Shown: one piece after another, positions 10,101-20,584 of the stretch
Layout of the letters: each line of letters starts with the position of its first letter
How positions within the stretch are numbered: the stretch's first letter is position 1
Source of the DNA: Flammeovirga sp. OC4
Lineage (GTDB): Bacteria > Bacteroidota > Bacteroidia > Cytophagales > Flammeovirgaceae
Direction of reading: 5' to 3'
Assembly (NCBI RefSeq): GCF_000812565.1
Contig: NZ_JTAM01000011.1
Span: forward strand, 62,001 to 126,000
Length of the DNA: 64,000 nt
Program-made: the position numbers and the translations under genes
Notes under the pieces: generated by a model
Databases searched by the model: none
The model's input: the letters and a program-made list of their open reading frames with translations, nothing else
Told to the model about the DNA's origin: nothing

Positions 10101-13100
10101 CATTCTACGCAATATCAAGATTCCCCTTTCGGAAATAATTGTGCATCAGCTTTAGAAATCACCGAAGGTTATCATAGAGTGAGAGATGAAGATACGTCTC
10201 CTTGGTATAAATATACCGCACTAGAAGCTGGCACATTAAAAATTTCTACTTGTGAGATTTCTGATGAAGATACATTTATTGAGGTATACAAAGATTGTGT
10301 TCTTGATCATATTGTAGATGATAAATGTTGGACTAACTTTTATACTGAGATGGATTTAGAAAAAGGAGAAAGTATTACATTTCATCTTTCAGACCGCTTT
10401 GATCCAGATGACTATATTTTTGAAGTTTCATTTGATCAGGGATGTGCAGAAGCAGAGCGCATTTTAATTTCAGAAACCAAACAGGTTACCTCTGATAAAC
10501 AATGGTTAGAATTCAAAACGGAACCTGACCAATGGGTGAATATCGTCTCTCCTTCCAAAAATGATTTTGAAGTTTTTTTTTCGACGTGTTTTGACAGCTT
10601 AATTGGAACATCAACAATCTCAAATGATACTGCTTCATTTGAATTATATAGTGAAAACTGTTCTTCTATCTTTATCTATGCTGATATCAAAGAAGCAGAT
10701 CATTCTTATGATATCTCTATTCTTCCCATTCCTGGTACTTCTTGTTCATCAGCTATACAACTAGATAGGATTGGTATTTATAATGCAGAAAATTCCAGAG
10801 GAGATCAATGGTTTAAATACACCTCTGAAAAAACAGGAACTTTATTTATCAGTACCCTTGGGAGAACTTCATTAGATACGTGGATCAACTTAAAACAAGG
10901 TTGTGAAAGTGGCTTTATTAATTCTTCAGATGATGTAAATGGATTACAATCCTTAGTAAGAGCTAATGTCACGGCTGGAGAAACGTATCACTTTTTCATC
11001 AATCAAAGAAATAATGTTTCAGACCCTTTTGAATTTGAAATTGGTTACACTGACAACGAAGGTTTGACTTGTGATACAGCTCTTGAAATTACAAACAATG
11101 ACTTCTCTGTTATCCTTTCCAATGAAACTAAATATTTTAAATACACCGTTCCTGAAAATGGAAACGTCATATTTGATTTCTCTAATGCTATGTTTGTTGA
11201 TGTCCGCTTAAATTCTTGTCAAGAACAAGCCTCTATAGCTTATTATGATGCTGACGTTGATGAAGGGCAGTCTATCACTATTGATGAACTTCAAAAAAAT
11301 GATGAGCTGATCTTCGAACTTTCCGCCGAAGGTTTTTATCAACAAGACATCCAACTCACTCATAATGGACAGTTATTTGAAACTGTTGAAATTTCTTCTT
11401 GTGATCCAATTCTTTTTAATGAACAAGACATTACCGAAACGGGAACTTATTATGCTTATTTAGAAAGTATAGAAGGATATGACAGTACGGTTACTTTACA
11501 ATTCGAAAGATTAATTTCTTCTTTTACTTCAATTGAAGAAAGCAGTTGTAAAAGCTTCATTTTTGGTGATAGTACTTATTTTGAATCTGGCACTTATTAC
11601 GATACACTTATCAATGCAGTGGGATGCGATAGTATTATTCAATTAGACTTAATCATAAACAACCCTTCATATACAATTGAAGAGGTAAAAACTTGTGACA
11701 GTTATGACTTCAATAACCAAGTCATTACAACATCAGGTACTTACTTTGATACTTTAACTAACGATGTCGGATGTGATAGTATCGTACAATTGGAGTTAAC
11801 TATTAACAAGACTTCTTATTCAGTTGAAGAGGTAAAAACTTGTGACAGTTATGACTTCAATAACCAAGTCATTACAACATCAGGTACTTACTTTGACACT
11901 TTAACCAACACTGTCGGATGTGATAGTATCGTGCAATTGGACTTAATCATAAACAAGACTTCTTATACAATCGAAGAAGTAAAAACTTGTGAGAACTATG
12001 ACTTCAATGATCAAACAATCACTACATCAGGAACTTACTTTGATACATTAACTAACGCTGTCGGATGTGATAGTATCGTACAATTGGACTTAATCATAAA
12101 CAAGACTTCTTATTCAGTTGAAGAGGTAAAAACTTGTGAGAGTTATGACTTCAATAACCAAGTCATTACAACATCAGGAACTTACTTCGACACTTTAACT
12201 AACGATGTCGGATGTGATAGTATCGTACAATTGGACTTAATCATAAACAAGACTTCTTATTCAGTTGAAGAGGTAAAAACTTGTGAGAGTTATGACTTCA
12301 ATAACCAAGTCATTACAACATCAGGAACTTACTTCGACACTTTAACTAACGATGTCGGATGTGATAGTATCGTACAATTGGACTTAATCATAAACAAGAC
12401 TTCTTATTCAGTTGAAGAGGTAAAAACTTGTGAGAGTTATGACTTCAATAACCAAGTCATTACAACATCAGGAACTTACTTCGACACTTTAACTAACGAT
12501 GTCGGATGTGATAGTATCGTACAATTGGACTTAATCATAAACAAGACTTCTTATTCAGTTGAAGAGGTAAAAACTTGTGAGAGTTATGACTTCAATAACC
12601 AAGTCATTACAACATCAGGAACTTACTTCGACACTTTAACTAACGCTGTCGGATGTGATAGTATCGTACAATTGGACTTAATCATAAACAAGACTTCTTA
12701 TTCAGTTGAAGAGGTAAAAACTTGTGAGAGTTATGACTTCAATAACCAAGTCATTACAACATCAGGAACTTACTTCGACACTTTAACTAACGCTGTCGGA
12801 TGTGATAGTATCGTACAATTGGACTTAATCATAAACAAGACTTCTTATTCAGTTGAAGAGGTAAAAACTTGTGAGAGTTATGACTTCAATAACCAAGTCA
12901 TTACAACATCAGGAACTTACTTCGACACTTTAACTAACGATGTCGGATGTGATAGTATCGTACAATTGGAGTTAACTATTAACAAGACTTCTTATTCAGT
13001 TGAAGAGGTAAAAACTTGTGACAGTTATGACTTCAATAACCAAGTCATTACAACATCAGGTACTTACTTTGACACTTTAACCAACACTGTCGGATGTGAT

Positions 13101-14168
13101 AGTATCGTGCAATTGGACTTAATCATAAACAAGACTTCTTATACAATCGAAGAAGTAAAAACTTGTGAGAACTATGACTTCAATGATCAAACAATCACTA
13201 CATCAGGAACTTACTTTGATACATTAACTAACGCTGTCGGATGTGATAGTATCGTACAATTGGACTTAATCATAAACAAGACTTCTTATTCAGTTGAAGA
13301 GGTAAAAACTTGTGAGAGTTATGACTTCAATGATCAAACAATCACTACATCAGGAACTTACTTTGATACATTAACTAACGATGTCGGATGTGATAGTATC
13401 GTACAATTGGACTTAATCATAAACAAGCCTTCTTATTCAGTTGAAGAGGTAAAAACTTGTGACAGTTATGACTTCAATGATCAAACAATCACTACATCAG
13501 GAACTTACTTTGATACATTAACTAACGATGTCGGATGTGATAGTATCGTACAGTTAGATTTGATTATTCACCACGCTATTCAAAATACAATCGAAATTAA
13601 TACATGTGAAAACTATGATTTCAATGGTGAATTACTCACCTCTACAGGTATTTATACTCAGACATTGACGAGTTCTGTCGGGTGTGATAGTGTTGTTACT
13701 ATTGATTACACAAAAACGGTAGCTACGCTAGATGAAATTGTGGTTGAGACTTGTATAAGTTATGATTTTAATGGAAGACTCCTTTCTTCATCAGGTATCT
13801 ATTATGATACACTTCGAAATGAAGTGGGGTGCGACAGTAGTATCTTAAAATTAGATTTGATACTACATGAAGAAGGAAGCGATTTCTGTAAAGAGGAAGA
13901 AGATGTTACGTCGATTGAATTAGAAATTGAAGAAGTGAATATTTTCCCATCTCCTTTCACTGATAAAATCAATATTTCATTTCAATCCATAAAAAATAAT
14001 ATAAACGTCAAAATATACGCTATGAATGGTGGTTTGGTGAGCTCTAGTGATCATCAAAATACGCAAAGCATTGAGAAGTATATCAAAGGCACATCGGGAA
14101 TATATATTGTCTATATCACAGTAGATAATGCTACTATTCCGATTCAAAAAACTATTGTCAAATTATAA
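7146..14168 (+). CDS. Giant T9SS cargo protein: VCBS/FG-GAP repeats, PPC-like domains, 49-aa Cys repeats
   Basis: A 2,340-residue cell-surface or secreted protein. The ATG at 7146 (MKFKNTFN) is preferred over 7080 because it begins a basic segment and because an 11-bp direct repeat overlaps 7080. After about 55 basic residues comes a hydrophobic stretch ending SVNA, a likely late signal peptide. Then follow five calcium-binding-type DxDNDGDxD repeats (VCBS), an FG-GAP-like region (FGAEVEINERFLIIGAP), about four pre-peptidase-C-like domains (CSSAIQL...WFKYTS), sixteen 49-residue repeats each with a TC...GCDS cysteine pair, and a type-A T9SS sorting domain (NIFPSPFTDKINI...) at the C terminus. 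Adhesion or matrix binding is inferred, not shown. Confidence 0.9.
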   Translation: MKFKNTFNSRSKRQLKRKIETLITLQKNHSNYNSLSCEVKRLFNKVFQFSTNKTFQKCLSTAILYCGINSVNAQSFEAPIHISEFANFQITDAGTPSMYKPALVDIDNDGDLDFFYGSNPDLYFVENTGDKNIPNFESAPVASPFDFKIPFDHPALEPSFVDIDNDGDYDLFISVYEYGDLYYYENTGTPTAPQFAKKEKNAFGFEVTGEIGEYSTNASDFVDLDNDGDYDLLVVDYYGEAFYYENVGDKGNPHFASPIKTPFGLPEFQYNDYGLFDSPISEGTPVFNDIDNDGDQDLLVGTWDEDIQFFENIGNNCSPQFTIPITNPFNLEDTGLDDIRREAMAFGDLDNDGDLDMILAGSQHPSMFFFEFNGKAPSYAGIGGCDIAHVGKTSPKQTIQREKGLTNNTVHFRQHQTYTSSDLSYYGASSDRFGWDVKTNATSMAIGSFYGHHGEGDQKLYQTGAVEMYKKNEQQEWEFHQKIYAFDHLNPASQFGAEVEINERFLIIGAPKAYDKADYPAYINTGFVYIYQKDVNGDWEELQFIKASTDRSSYFGKEISFSDSKMAIANTDNLFLYDWDEESNIWIETQQIPISSNTRIIEINDHDLFVGTPDKLDIYHYQKNKWTISQTTTINNASFISGELDQNQFILGQFKYNAPQYDSVKVFHKNENDRWELESNIALPYNTTHQYYGHYTQIKDDFLLIASDPIQEKLLNGHKATFSDILLYKKSNGEWLPHQALVYESDKGIHPRINIELADSSVYIGAPSESSVTEFKAKSIDKWEYRSLGCEVIYWKDSIITTPQVLADTIDNMISNVFVLGLPKVKTELIIKSSEPYLFNNDTLIETTGEYHFTLQNEQGCDSLVSIEYFKINTELQTEDCSIAPLVKEGFYAVKNNGKSPFYKFIAEDNGWLTISTCGITEEETRINLYKECNLFVGFNEYACDDQAEVTLALSKGDSILFQMIDDEVYDDYIFEVSFIDDCYAHSTQYQDSPFGNNCASALEITEGYHRVRDEDTSPWYKYTALEAGTLKISTCEISDEDTFIEVYKDCVLDHIVDDKCWTNFYTEMDLEKGESITFHLSDRFDPDDYIFEVSFDQGCAEAERILISETKQVTSDKQWLEFKTEPDQWVNIVSPSKNDFEVFFSTCFDSLIGTSTISNDTASFELYSENCSSIFIYADIKEADHSYDISILPIPGTSCSSAIQLDRIGIYNAENSRGDQWFKYTSEKTGTLFISTLGRTSLDTWINLKQGCESGFINSSDDVNGLQSLVRANVTAGETYHFFINQRNNVSDPFEFEIGYTDNEGLTCDTALEITNNDFSVILSNETKYFKYTVPENGNVIFDFSNAMFVDVRLNSCQEQASIAYYDADVDEGQSITIDELQKNDELIFELSAEGFYQQDIQLTHNGQLFETVEISSCDPILFNEQDITETGTYYAYLESIEGYDSTVTLQFERLISSFTSIEESSCKSFIFGDSTYFESGTYYDTLINAVGCDSIIQLDLIINNPSYTIEEVKTCDSYDFNNQVITTSGTYFDTLTNDVGCDSIVQLELTINKTSYSVEEVKTCDSYDFNNQVITTSGTYFDTLTNTVGCDSIVQLDLIINKTSYTIEEVKTCENYDFNDQTITTSGTYFDTLTNAVGCDSIVQLDLIINKTSYSVEEVKTCESYDFNNQVITTSGTYFDTLTNDVGCDSIVQLDLIINKTSYSVEEVKTCESYDFNNQVITTSGTYFDTLTNDVGCDSIVQLDLIINKTSYSVEEVKTCESYDFNNQVITTSGTYFDTLTNDVGCDSIVQLDLIINKTSYSVEEVKTCESYDFNNQVITTSGTYFDTLTNAVGCDSIVQLDLIINKTSYSVEEVKTCESYDFNNQVITTSGTYFDTLTNAVGCDSIVQLDLIINKTSYSVEEVKTCESYDFNNQVITTSGTYFDTLTNDVGCDSIVQLELTINKTSYSVEEVKTCDSYDFNNQVITTSGTYFDTLTNTVGCDSIVQLDLIINKTSYTIEEVKTCENYDFNDQTITTSGTYFDTLTNAVGCDSIVQLDLIINKTSYSVEEVKTCESYDFNDQTITTSGTYFDTLTNDVGCDSIVQLDLIINKPSYSVEEVKTCDSYDFNDQTITTSGTYFDTLTNDVGCDSIVQLDLIIHHAIQNTIEINTCENYDFNGELLTSTGIYTQTLTSSVGCDSVVTIDYTKTVATLDEIVVETCISYDFNGRLLSSSGIYYDTLRNEVGCDSSILKLDLILHEEGSDFCKEEEDVTSIELEIEEVNIFPSPFTDKINISFQSIKNNINVKIYAMNGGLVSSSDHQNTQSIEKYIKGTSGIYIVYITVDNATIPIQKTIVKL
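11667..13577 (+). repeat. Array of thirteen 147-bp coding repeats with higher-order duplication
   Basis: Thirteen in-frame 49-codon units run without spacers; three more divergent units flank them (11520-11666 and 13578 to about 13874). Each unit reads roughly SYSVEEVKTC...YDFN, then SGTYFDTL, then VGCDSIVQLDL. Units 4-8 of the array are nearly identical in DNA. A 405-bp stretch (11751-12155) recurs exactly at 12927-13331, an offset of 1,176 bp or eight units. Confidence 0.95.
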
Positions 14169-14214
14169 TAATCGGTAATTAGAAATACAGTAATTGAAGT
14201 AAGTTAGACCTAAT

Positions 14215-14258
14215 AGCCTATTCTTTAAGCTTATCTTTTTAAGTTTACTGAATAGGCT
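14215..14258 (+). terminator. Probable terminator of the giant T9SS gene
   Basis: AGCCTATTC (14215-14223) pairs with GAATAGGCT (14250-14258), with an inner 7-bp stem (AAGCTTA/TAAGTTT) extending the hairpin; the T tail is short. It covers the sequence just before a TTG codon at 14259, arguing that the next gene starts at the ATG at 14280. Confidence 0.5.
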
Positions 14259-14279
14259 TTGTCTAAAATTTTAAGTCAT

Positions 14280-15353
14280 ATGAAAAACATCACACCCTTT
14301 GCTTGCACCTTTACACCACATATTCCAGAATTGCTTCAACAACTGAATTGCAGTATCGGCATCAGTACTTATCAAGCTGGAAAATTGGTATTTATTTCAC
14401 CAAAAGACAATGAACACTTAGTGCAATTACCCCGAACTTTTCATAAACCTATGGGAATTGCAAAACACCCTTCAGACCAAAATAAGATTGCTTTGGCCTG
14501 TAAAGATGAAGTCATTGTCTTTAAAAACAATGCTGAATTAGCTCAATTCTATCTAAAGGCTCCCAACAAATATGACGGCCTGTTTTTGCCAACAATCACT
14601 TATAAAACCAACTTCTTGGATATTCATGATTTGGAGTTTGGAAAGGATGGAATTTATGGTGTGAACACCTTGTTTTCTTGTATTATGAAACTTTCTGAAG
14701 ACTTCAATTTTGAACCTTATTGGAAGCCTTCATTTATCAGTAATTTATCCTCTGAAGATCGTTGTCATCTGAATGGGATGGTCATGAAAGACGGTCAACC
14801 AAAATATGCTACATGTTTTAATCAAGGGAATCAAAAACAAAGTTGGAGAAGTGAAATCACAACGGGAGGCGTATTAATAGACATTGAATCCGATCAAATT
14901 ATTACTGATGGTTTAGCAATGCCACATTCTCCAAGATTGATCAATGACAAAATGTATTGCTTACTTTCTGCTAAGGGAGAACTTGTGGAAATAGACTTGA
15001 AAAGTGGGAAAGTCAATACATTATTATCACTCAATGCTTTTGTAAGAGGCATGGATCACATCGGAGATTACTTATTTATAGGCATGTCAAAGCTGAGAGA
15101 GAATTCTTCTACTTTCAAACAGTTGATTCCTAATATCAAAAAAAATAGAGCTGGAATAGCAATAATTCACTTACCTACAATGTCCTTTCAAGGTGAAATC
15201 ATTTATAAATCTTCAGTGGACGAAATCTATGATGTCAAACTTTTCCCTAACCTAAAAAGACCTAATATCCTACACCCTGATAGTCCTGAAAGTAAAATGG
15301 CGGTATCTACTCCAAATGCCTCCTATTGGCAGAAAATTACAAACGCTGAATAA
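14280..15353 (+). CDS. TIGR03032 family protein (DUF4915), unknown function
   Basis: A 357-residue protein without signal peptide or membrane segments. It matches the TIGR03032 family in its opening (SIGISTYQAGKLVFIS), the GIAKHP strand, the DIHDLEFG segment and CHLNGMVMKDGQPKYATC. The repeated four-strand pattern suggests a beta-propeller-like fold. A TTG seven codons upstream (14259) is possible but lies at the edge of a terminator hairpin. Its 3' end overlaps the end of the convergent LuxR-type regulator by 17 bp. No role can be assigned from the sequence. Confidence 0.75.
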   Translation: MKNITPFACTFTPHIPELLQQLNCSIGISTYQAGKLVFISPKDNEHLVQLPRTFHKPMGIAKHPSDQNKIALACKDEVIVFKNNAELAQFYLKAPNKYDGLFLPTITYKTNFLDIHDLEFGKDGIYGVNTLFSCIMKLSEDFNFEPYWKPSFISNLSSEDRCHLNGMVMKDGQPKYATCFNQGNQKQSWRSEITTGGVLIDIESDQIITDGLAMPHSPRLINDKMYCLLSAKGELVEIDLKSGKVNTLLSLNAFVRGMDHIGDYLFIGMSKLRENSSTFKQLIPNIKKNRAGIAIIHLPTMSFQGEIIYKSSVDEIYDVKLFPNLKRPNILHPDSPESKMAVSTPNASYWQKITNAE

Positions 15354-16389
15354 AACTTTCCAATTCTACTTCCTCTTCTATATCCATTTTTTTACGGATT
15401 CGATGTTTTGTGACACGAATAGAATTGGGTGTGGTATTACGGATATCAGCAATTTCCTTTGTAGAAAGATTTAGTTTGATGAAGGAGCAAATTTCACGTT
15501 CCGTTTTCGTTAATGTGGGGCAAATCCCTGCCAAACGATCTTCAAAAACAGTGTTTACTTCATCAATATTCTCTTGCATCAATTGAATTTTCTGTTGACT
15601 GGCATTACTTATTTTCAATTCACGAATCACAGTCTTGAGTTCTTTTTTAATATCATCTGACTTCAAAATATCACTCAATGTCTGCACTGCTTTGGTCTGT
15701 AGTTTTACTTTGAGCTGATTATTCGCATTCAGCTTTTCTATATCTTTTCTTTTAAACTCTAATTCCAGTTCATGGTTTTTCTCTTGTTCAGCTAAGAGTT
15801 CTTGCGCCTGTTCTTCGATTTGTTTTTGCTGTTCTTCTAAGGCTACATTCTGCTGTTTCAAAGCTTTCACATACCTTTTCATATTTCTATTGAAATGAAA
15901 TACGATCAGAAAAGAGACGATAAAAATGGTAGCAATATTATGATGATAAACAATGTCTTTAAAATAATCAGAATATGACACCATTCCTTCCCAACTTAAC
16001 CTATATTGCTCTATAAATAGATAGGTAAAAAACACGACCAAAAACATAATGACGGTGTGTTTCTTATTCTCAAAAATAGCCGTTAAAACCACTCCGACTG
16101 GGATCAAGAGCAACTCCGAACTCACATCTGGTGTAACGTAAGAAGCTAAACCAATAGACAAGGTCAATACACCCGACAGCAGGTAACCAGAAAGAACATA
16201 AAATTGCTTTTTGATAAAGAAAAATATTAACCCTATCACTGAAGCAGTGGCAATTTGAACAGGTATAAAAGTGTAATTTCCTGCAAAAAAGTATAGTGGA
16301 ATATAAATCAAAGTAGTCACAAAGGCCAGGTGAGTTAGCCTATACAGAATCTTGTGTATACGATGTTTTTCATCTAAGATATCAATCAT
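15337..16389 (-). CDS. Membrane-anchored LuxR/GerE-type transcriptional regulator
   Basis: The 350-residue protein has six probable membrane segments in residues about 18-165, then a long coiled coil (about 170-260, rich in Glu, Gln and Lys). It ends in a LuxR-type helix-turn-helix (LTKTEREICSFIKLNLSTKEIADIRNTT and onward) that fills the last 65 residues. No phospho-receiver or PAS domain is seen, so the membrane part probably senses a signal and passes it through the coiled coil to the DNA-binding head. This arrangement recurs in Bacteroidota. The target is unknown; the TPP-controlled thi operon starts about 240 bp away, divergently, but there is no evidence of a link. Confidence 0.8.
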   Translation of the reverse strand: MIDILDEKHRIHKILYRLTHLAFVTTLIYIPLYFFAGNYTFIPVQIATASVIGLIFFFIKKQFYVLSGYLLSGVLTLSIGLASYVTPDVSSELLLIPVGVVLTAIFENKKHTVIMFLVVFFTYLFIEQYRLSWEGMVSYSDYFKDIVYHHNIATIFIVSFLIVFHFNRNMKRYVKALKQQNVALEEQQKQIEEQAQELLAEQEKNHELELEFKRKDIEKLNANNQLKVKLQTKAVQTLSDILKSDDIKKELKTVIRELKISNASQQKIQLMQENIDEVNTVFEDRLAGICPTLTKTEREICSFIKLNLSTKEIADIRNTTPNSIRVTKHRIRKKMDIEEEVELESFIQRL

Positions 16390-16609
16390 TTGCCCATAGT
16401 AAAAAGTAGAAATAACCTTATAAAGGTGGATGATCTTCTCTATTAATACAATTTTTCCATCAACATTTTAATCTCTAAGAAGTTTTTACAGGAGTAAATC
16501 AGCTCGTTATCATTACTTAAATAATACACCAAAACGTAACTTTCATCCACATTTCCCCTTAAAAATCATTTATAACTAATTTTAAACTAGTCTTTTAATT
16601 TTTATTTAT

Positions 16610-16617
16610 TAATTTTG
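16610..16617 (+). promoter_or_regulatory. -7 promoter box of the thiamine operon
   Basis: TAATTTTG matches TAnnTTTG and lies about 15 nt before the TPP riboswitch, the right distance for transcription to start just ahead of the aptamer. Confidence 0.65.
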
Positions 16618-16631
16618 CCTCACTTTACACT

Positions 16632-16708
16632 TTAGGGGTGTTCGTTAAGTCGGACTGAGAAATACCCTTTGAACCTGATGCGGTTAGTACCGACGAAGGG
16701 AAAAGTCA
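16632..16708 (+). promoter_or_regulatory. TPP riboswitch (THI element)
   Basis: The aptamer is clear: an AGGGGTG 5' strand, the invariant CTGAGAAATACCC core and GAACCTGATGCGGTTAGTACC. It closes with the ACGAAGGGAAA 3' strand. It precedes thiS by 115 nt and therefore the whole thi cluster, giving feedback control by thiamine pyrophosphate. A small hairpin (TGCACG/CGTGCA, 16719-16735) follows; no strong T-tract terminator is visible, so control may act on translation or by another pairing. Confidence 0.96.
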
Positions 16709-16822
16709 TTTCTACTCTTGCACGCACTCCGTGCATTCCCTCCTAAGGTTTATTGATTGTATTGATTTTGAGTTGATCATGTTACTCATGGTAACTCCTA
16801 CATTTCAAATTTTAATGAAGAA

Positions 16823-17029
16823 ATGAATATCACTGTAAACAATAAGTCTGTTTCACTTCCAAGTGCTTACTCTATAGCACAATTATTAGAGCACATGAAT
16901 ATTTCGGTGGCACGTGGCACTGTTGCGGTCGCAATTAATGATGAGATTATTTCGAAAGATCTTTGGGAAAACCATGCGATCACTGAAAATGATCATGTCA
17001 CGATAGTCGCTCCTGCACAAGGAGGATAA
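16823..17029 (+). CDS. thiS: Sulfur carrier protein ThiS
   Basis: A 68-residue ubiquitin-like protein ending in the required Gly-Gly (PAQGG). Its C terminus is adenylated by ThiF and thiocarboxylated, then donates sulfur to ThiG during thiazole formation. Length and the beta-grasp pattern (MNITVNNKSVSLPSAYSIAQLL) fit the family. First gene after the TPP riboswitch. A 180-bp gap with a 14-bp inverted repeat separates it from thiC. Confidence 0.95.
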   Translation: MNITVNNKSVSLPSAYSIAQLLEHMNISVARGTVAVAINDEIISKDLWENHAITENDHVTIVAPAQGG

Positions 17030-17048
17030 TTTGATTGAAGAATAAAAC

Positions 17049-19055
<2,007 letters not shown>

Positions 19056-19067
19056 AATGTGGTGTAG

Positions 19068-19089
19068 GGGTAGACCTATGTGTCTACCC
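19068..19089 (+). repeat. Short palindromic repeat, family 2, copy 2
   Basis: GGGTAGAC and GTCTACCC form an 8-bp stem round a CTATGT loop, preceded by GTAGGGG (overlapping it from 19064). It is in the sense direction just after the thiC stop, like the copy after miaB, but with a T-A pair in place of C-G. A decayed further copy follows at about 19091-19110 (AGAC-CTACAT-GTCT). Confidence 0.7.
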
Positions 19090-19127
19090 GACAGACCTAC
19101 ATGTCTAGCCGAAAATGAAGAAGAAGT

Positions 19128-19850
19128 ATGGAGGAAGAAAGAGAGATCATTAAGAAGGAAGAGTTAAGAGAAGCTGAGGTGCGTGAAAACGACAATCGCC
19201 TCTTACCTCATACCTCATACCTCACACCTCCTACTATTGGCATAACAAAAGAAAGCTTTTACGACGCTGAAGTTGATCAGATTATTTGTTGGCTGAACAA
19301 TGGCATTGACATTATTCACCTTCGAAAACCTAATGTGACTGAAGAGGAAATCAAAAACTTACTGGAAGTTATCCCTACTCATTTTCACTCTAGAATAACT
19401 TTACACCAACATTATACTCTTTCTGAAAAGTATAATGTTGGTGGAATTCACTTTAAAGAATCTCAGCGAAAAGAGTTGAATACAGAATCGTTAAAAGTTT
19501 GGAAAAAGAAAGGATTACGATTGAGTTCTTCTGTACATCAGATGGACGAGATTCCAGAAATCCCAACACTTTTCAATTACTTGTTTCTGAGCCCCGTATT
19601 TGATAGCACTTCAAAAATTGGGTACAATTCCAACAAAGAGATTCTGAAAAGGATGAAAAAGGAACGTTTTCCACATCATCAAATCATTGCATTAGGAGGT
19701 ATCACTCCTAAAACTCTTTCAGAGTTAGATGGGTCTTCATTTACAGGAGTAGCAATTTTGGGATATTTATGGAATGCTTCTTCAGAAGAAATCAAAAATA
19801 AAGCCTTCGAATTACAATCGTCATGGAAAACACTCGACCTAATGCCTTAA
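19128..19850 (+). CDS. ThiE/TenI-like thiamine phosphate synthase family protein
   Basis: A 240-residue TIM-barrel protein of the ThiE/TenI superfamily. It keeps the fold signatures (IIHLRKPN, GIHFKE, LSPVFDSTSK, IALGGI) but differs from true ThiE: H replaces the Q of QLRxK and the INDR and GPxFxTxTK motifs are altered. It is therefore more likely a TenI-type thiazole tautomerase or a second, specialised ThiE (inference). The first ~36 residues translate a low-complexity CTCATACCTC-type tandem repeat and are not part of the fold; no later ATG exists, so the true start is uncertain (GTG at 19179 is an alternative). The 3' end overlaps thiD by 28 bp. Confidence 0.8.
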   Translation: MEEEREIIKKEELREAEVRENDNRLLPHTSYLTPPTIGITKESFYDAEVDQIICWLNNGIDIIHLRKPNVTEEEIKNLLEVIPTHFHSRITLHQHYTLSEKYNVGGIHFKESQRKELNTESLKVWKKKGLRLSSSVHQMDEIPEIPTLFNYLFLSPVFDSTSKIGYNSNKEILKRMKKERFPHHQIIALGGITPKTLSELDGSSFTGVAILGYLWNASSEEIKNKAFELQSSWKTLDLMP

Positions 19851-20584
19851 TACTTGCGGGATTCGATCCCTCAGCCGGAGCTGGCGTATTGTCAGATGTC
19901 AAAACTTTTGAAGCACATGATGTTCATGGTTTCGGAATTTGTACAGCACTGACGTATCAGACCGGAGATGAATTTATAGGAATGAACTGGGTAAGTGCTG
20001 ATGTGATTACTGCACAGCTTTTACCGATCATAGAACGCTATCCTATTCATGTATTAAAAATCGGCATCATTGAGAATTTCAAATTGATGAGGCATTGGAT
20101 TGATCTGATCAAAGGGTTTTATCCGATGTGTAAAGTAGTACTTGATCCCGTATTGAGTGCAAGTGCAGGTTTTGATTTCCACGATGAGACAACCATTCGT
20201 CAACTGGATAAAGTTTTGAAGAAAGTAGACTTGATCACTCCCAACTGGAAAGAGATGCAACAGCTTTCTGACAACGATCCGCTTGAAGAAGCCATTAAAA
20301 TCAGTCAGTCTACGCATGTACTTTTAAAAGGAGGGCATCATCCTACAGAAAAAGGAACGGACTCCCTGATTTATAAAGGTAAGATCACAAAAATTGAAGG
20401 CAGACCGATGGAGGTTTTCGAAAAACATGGTTCAGGTTGCGTCTTGGCATCGTCCATCAGCAGTTACCTCGCCCATGGAAAATCAATTGAAGAAGCCTGC
20501 CGTTTAGGTAAAATTTATATCGAAGATTACTTAGCAAGTGACCCAAGTAAATTTGGACAACATCATTTCATAACAATATCATGA
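19823..20584 (+). CDS. thiD: Hydroxymethylpyrimidine (phosphate) kinase ThiD
   Basis: Phosphorylates HMP and HMP-P to HMP-PP, the pyrimidine half used by ThiE. The 253-residue ribokinase-fold protein has the family opening ALILAGFDPSAGAGVLSD, the VVLDPVLSASAGF strand, TPNWKEM, LLKGGHH, and the anion-hole motif GSGC (HGSGCVLASSISSYLA). It starts inside the previous gene and its stop overlaps the thiE start by 4 bp (ATGA), indicating translational coupling. Confidence 0.95.
   Translation: MENTRPNALILAGFDPSAGAGVLSDVKTFEAHDVHGFGICTALTYQTGDEFIGMNWVSADVITAQLLPIIERYPIHVLKIGIIENFKLMRHWIDLIKGFYPMCKVVLDPVLSASAGFDFHDETTIRQLDKVLKKVDLITPNWKEMQQLSDNDPLEEAIKISQSTHVLLKGGHHPTEKGTDSLIYKGKITKIEGRPMEVFEKHGSGCVLASSISSYLAHGKSIEEACRLGKIYIEDYLASDPSKFGQHHFITIS

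Noticed and set aside
11667-13577. Regularly spaced direct repeats suggesting a CRISPR-like array
   Set aside because: The 147-bp units have no unique spacers and are in frame within one long coding sequence; they encode protein repeats.
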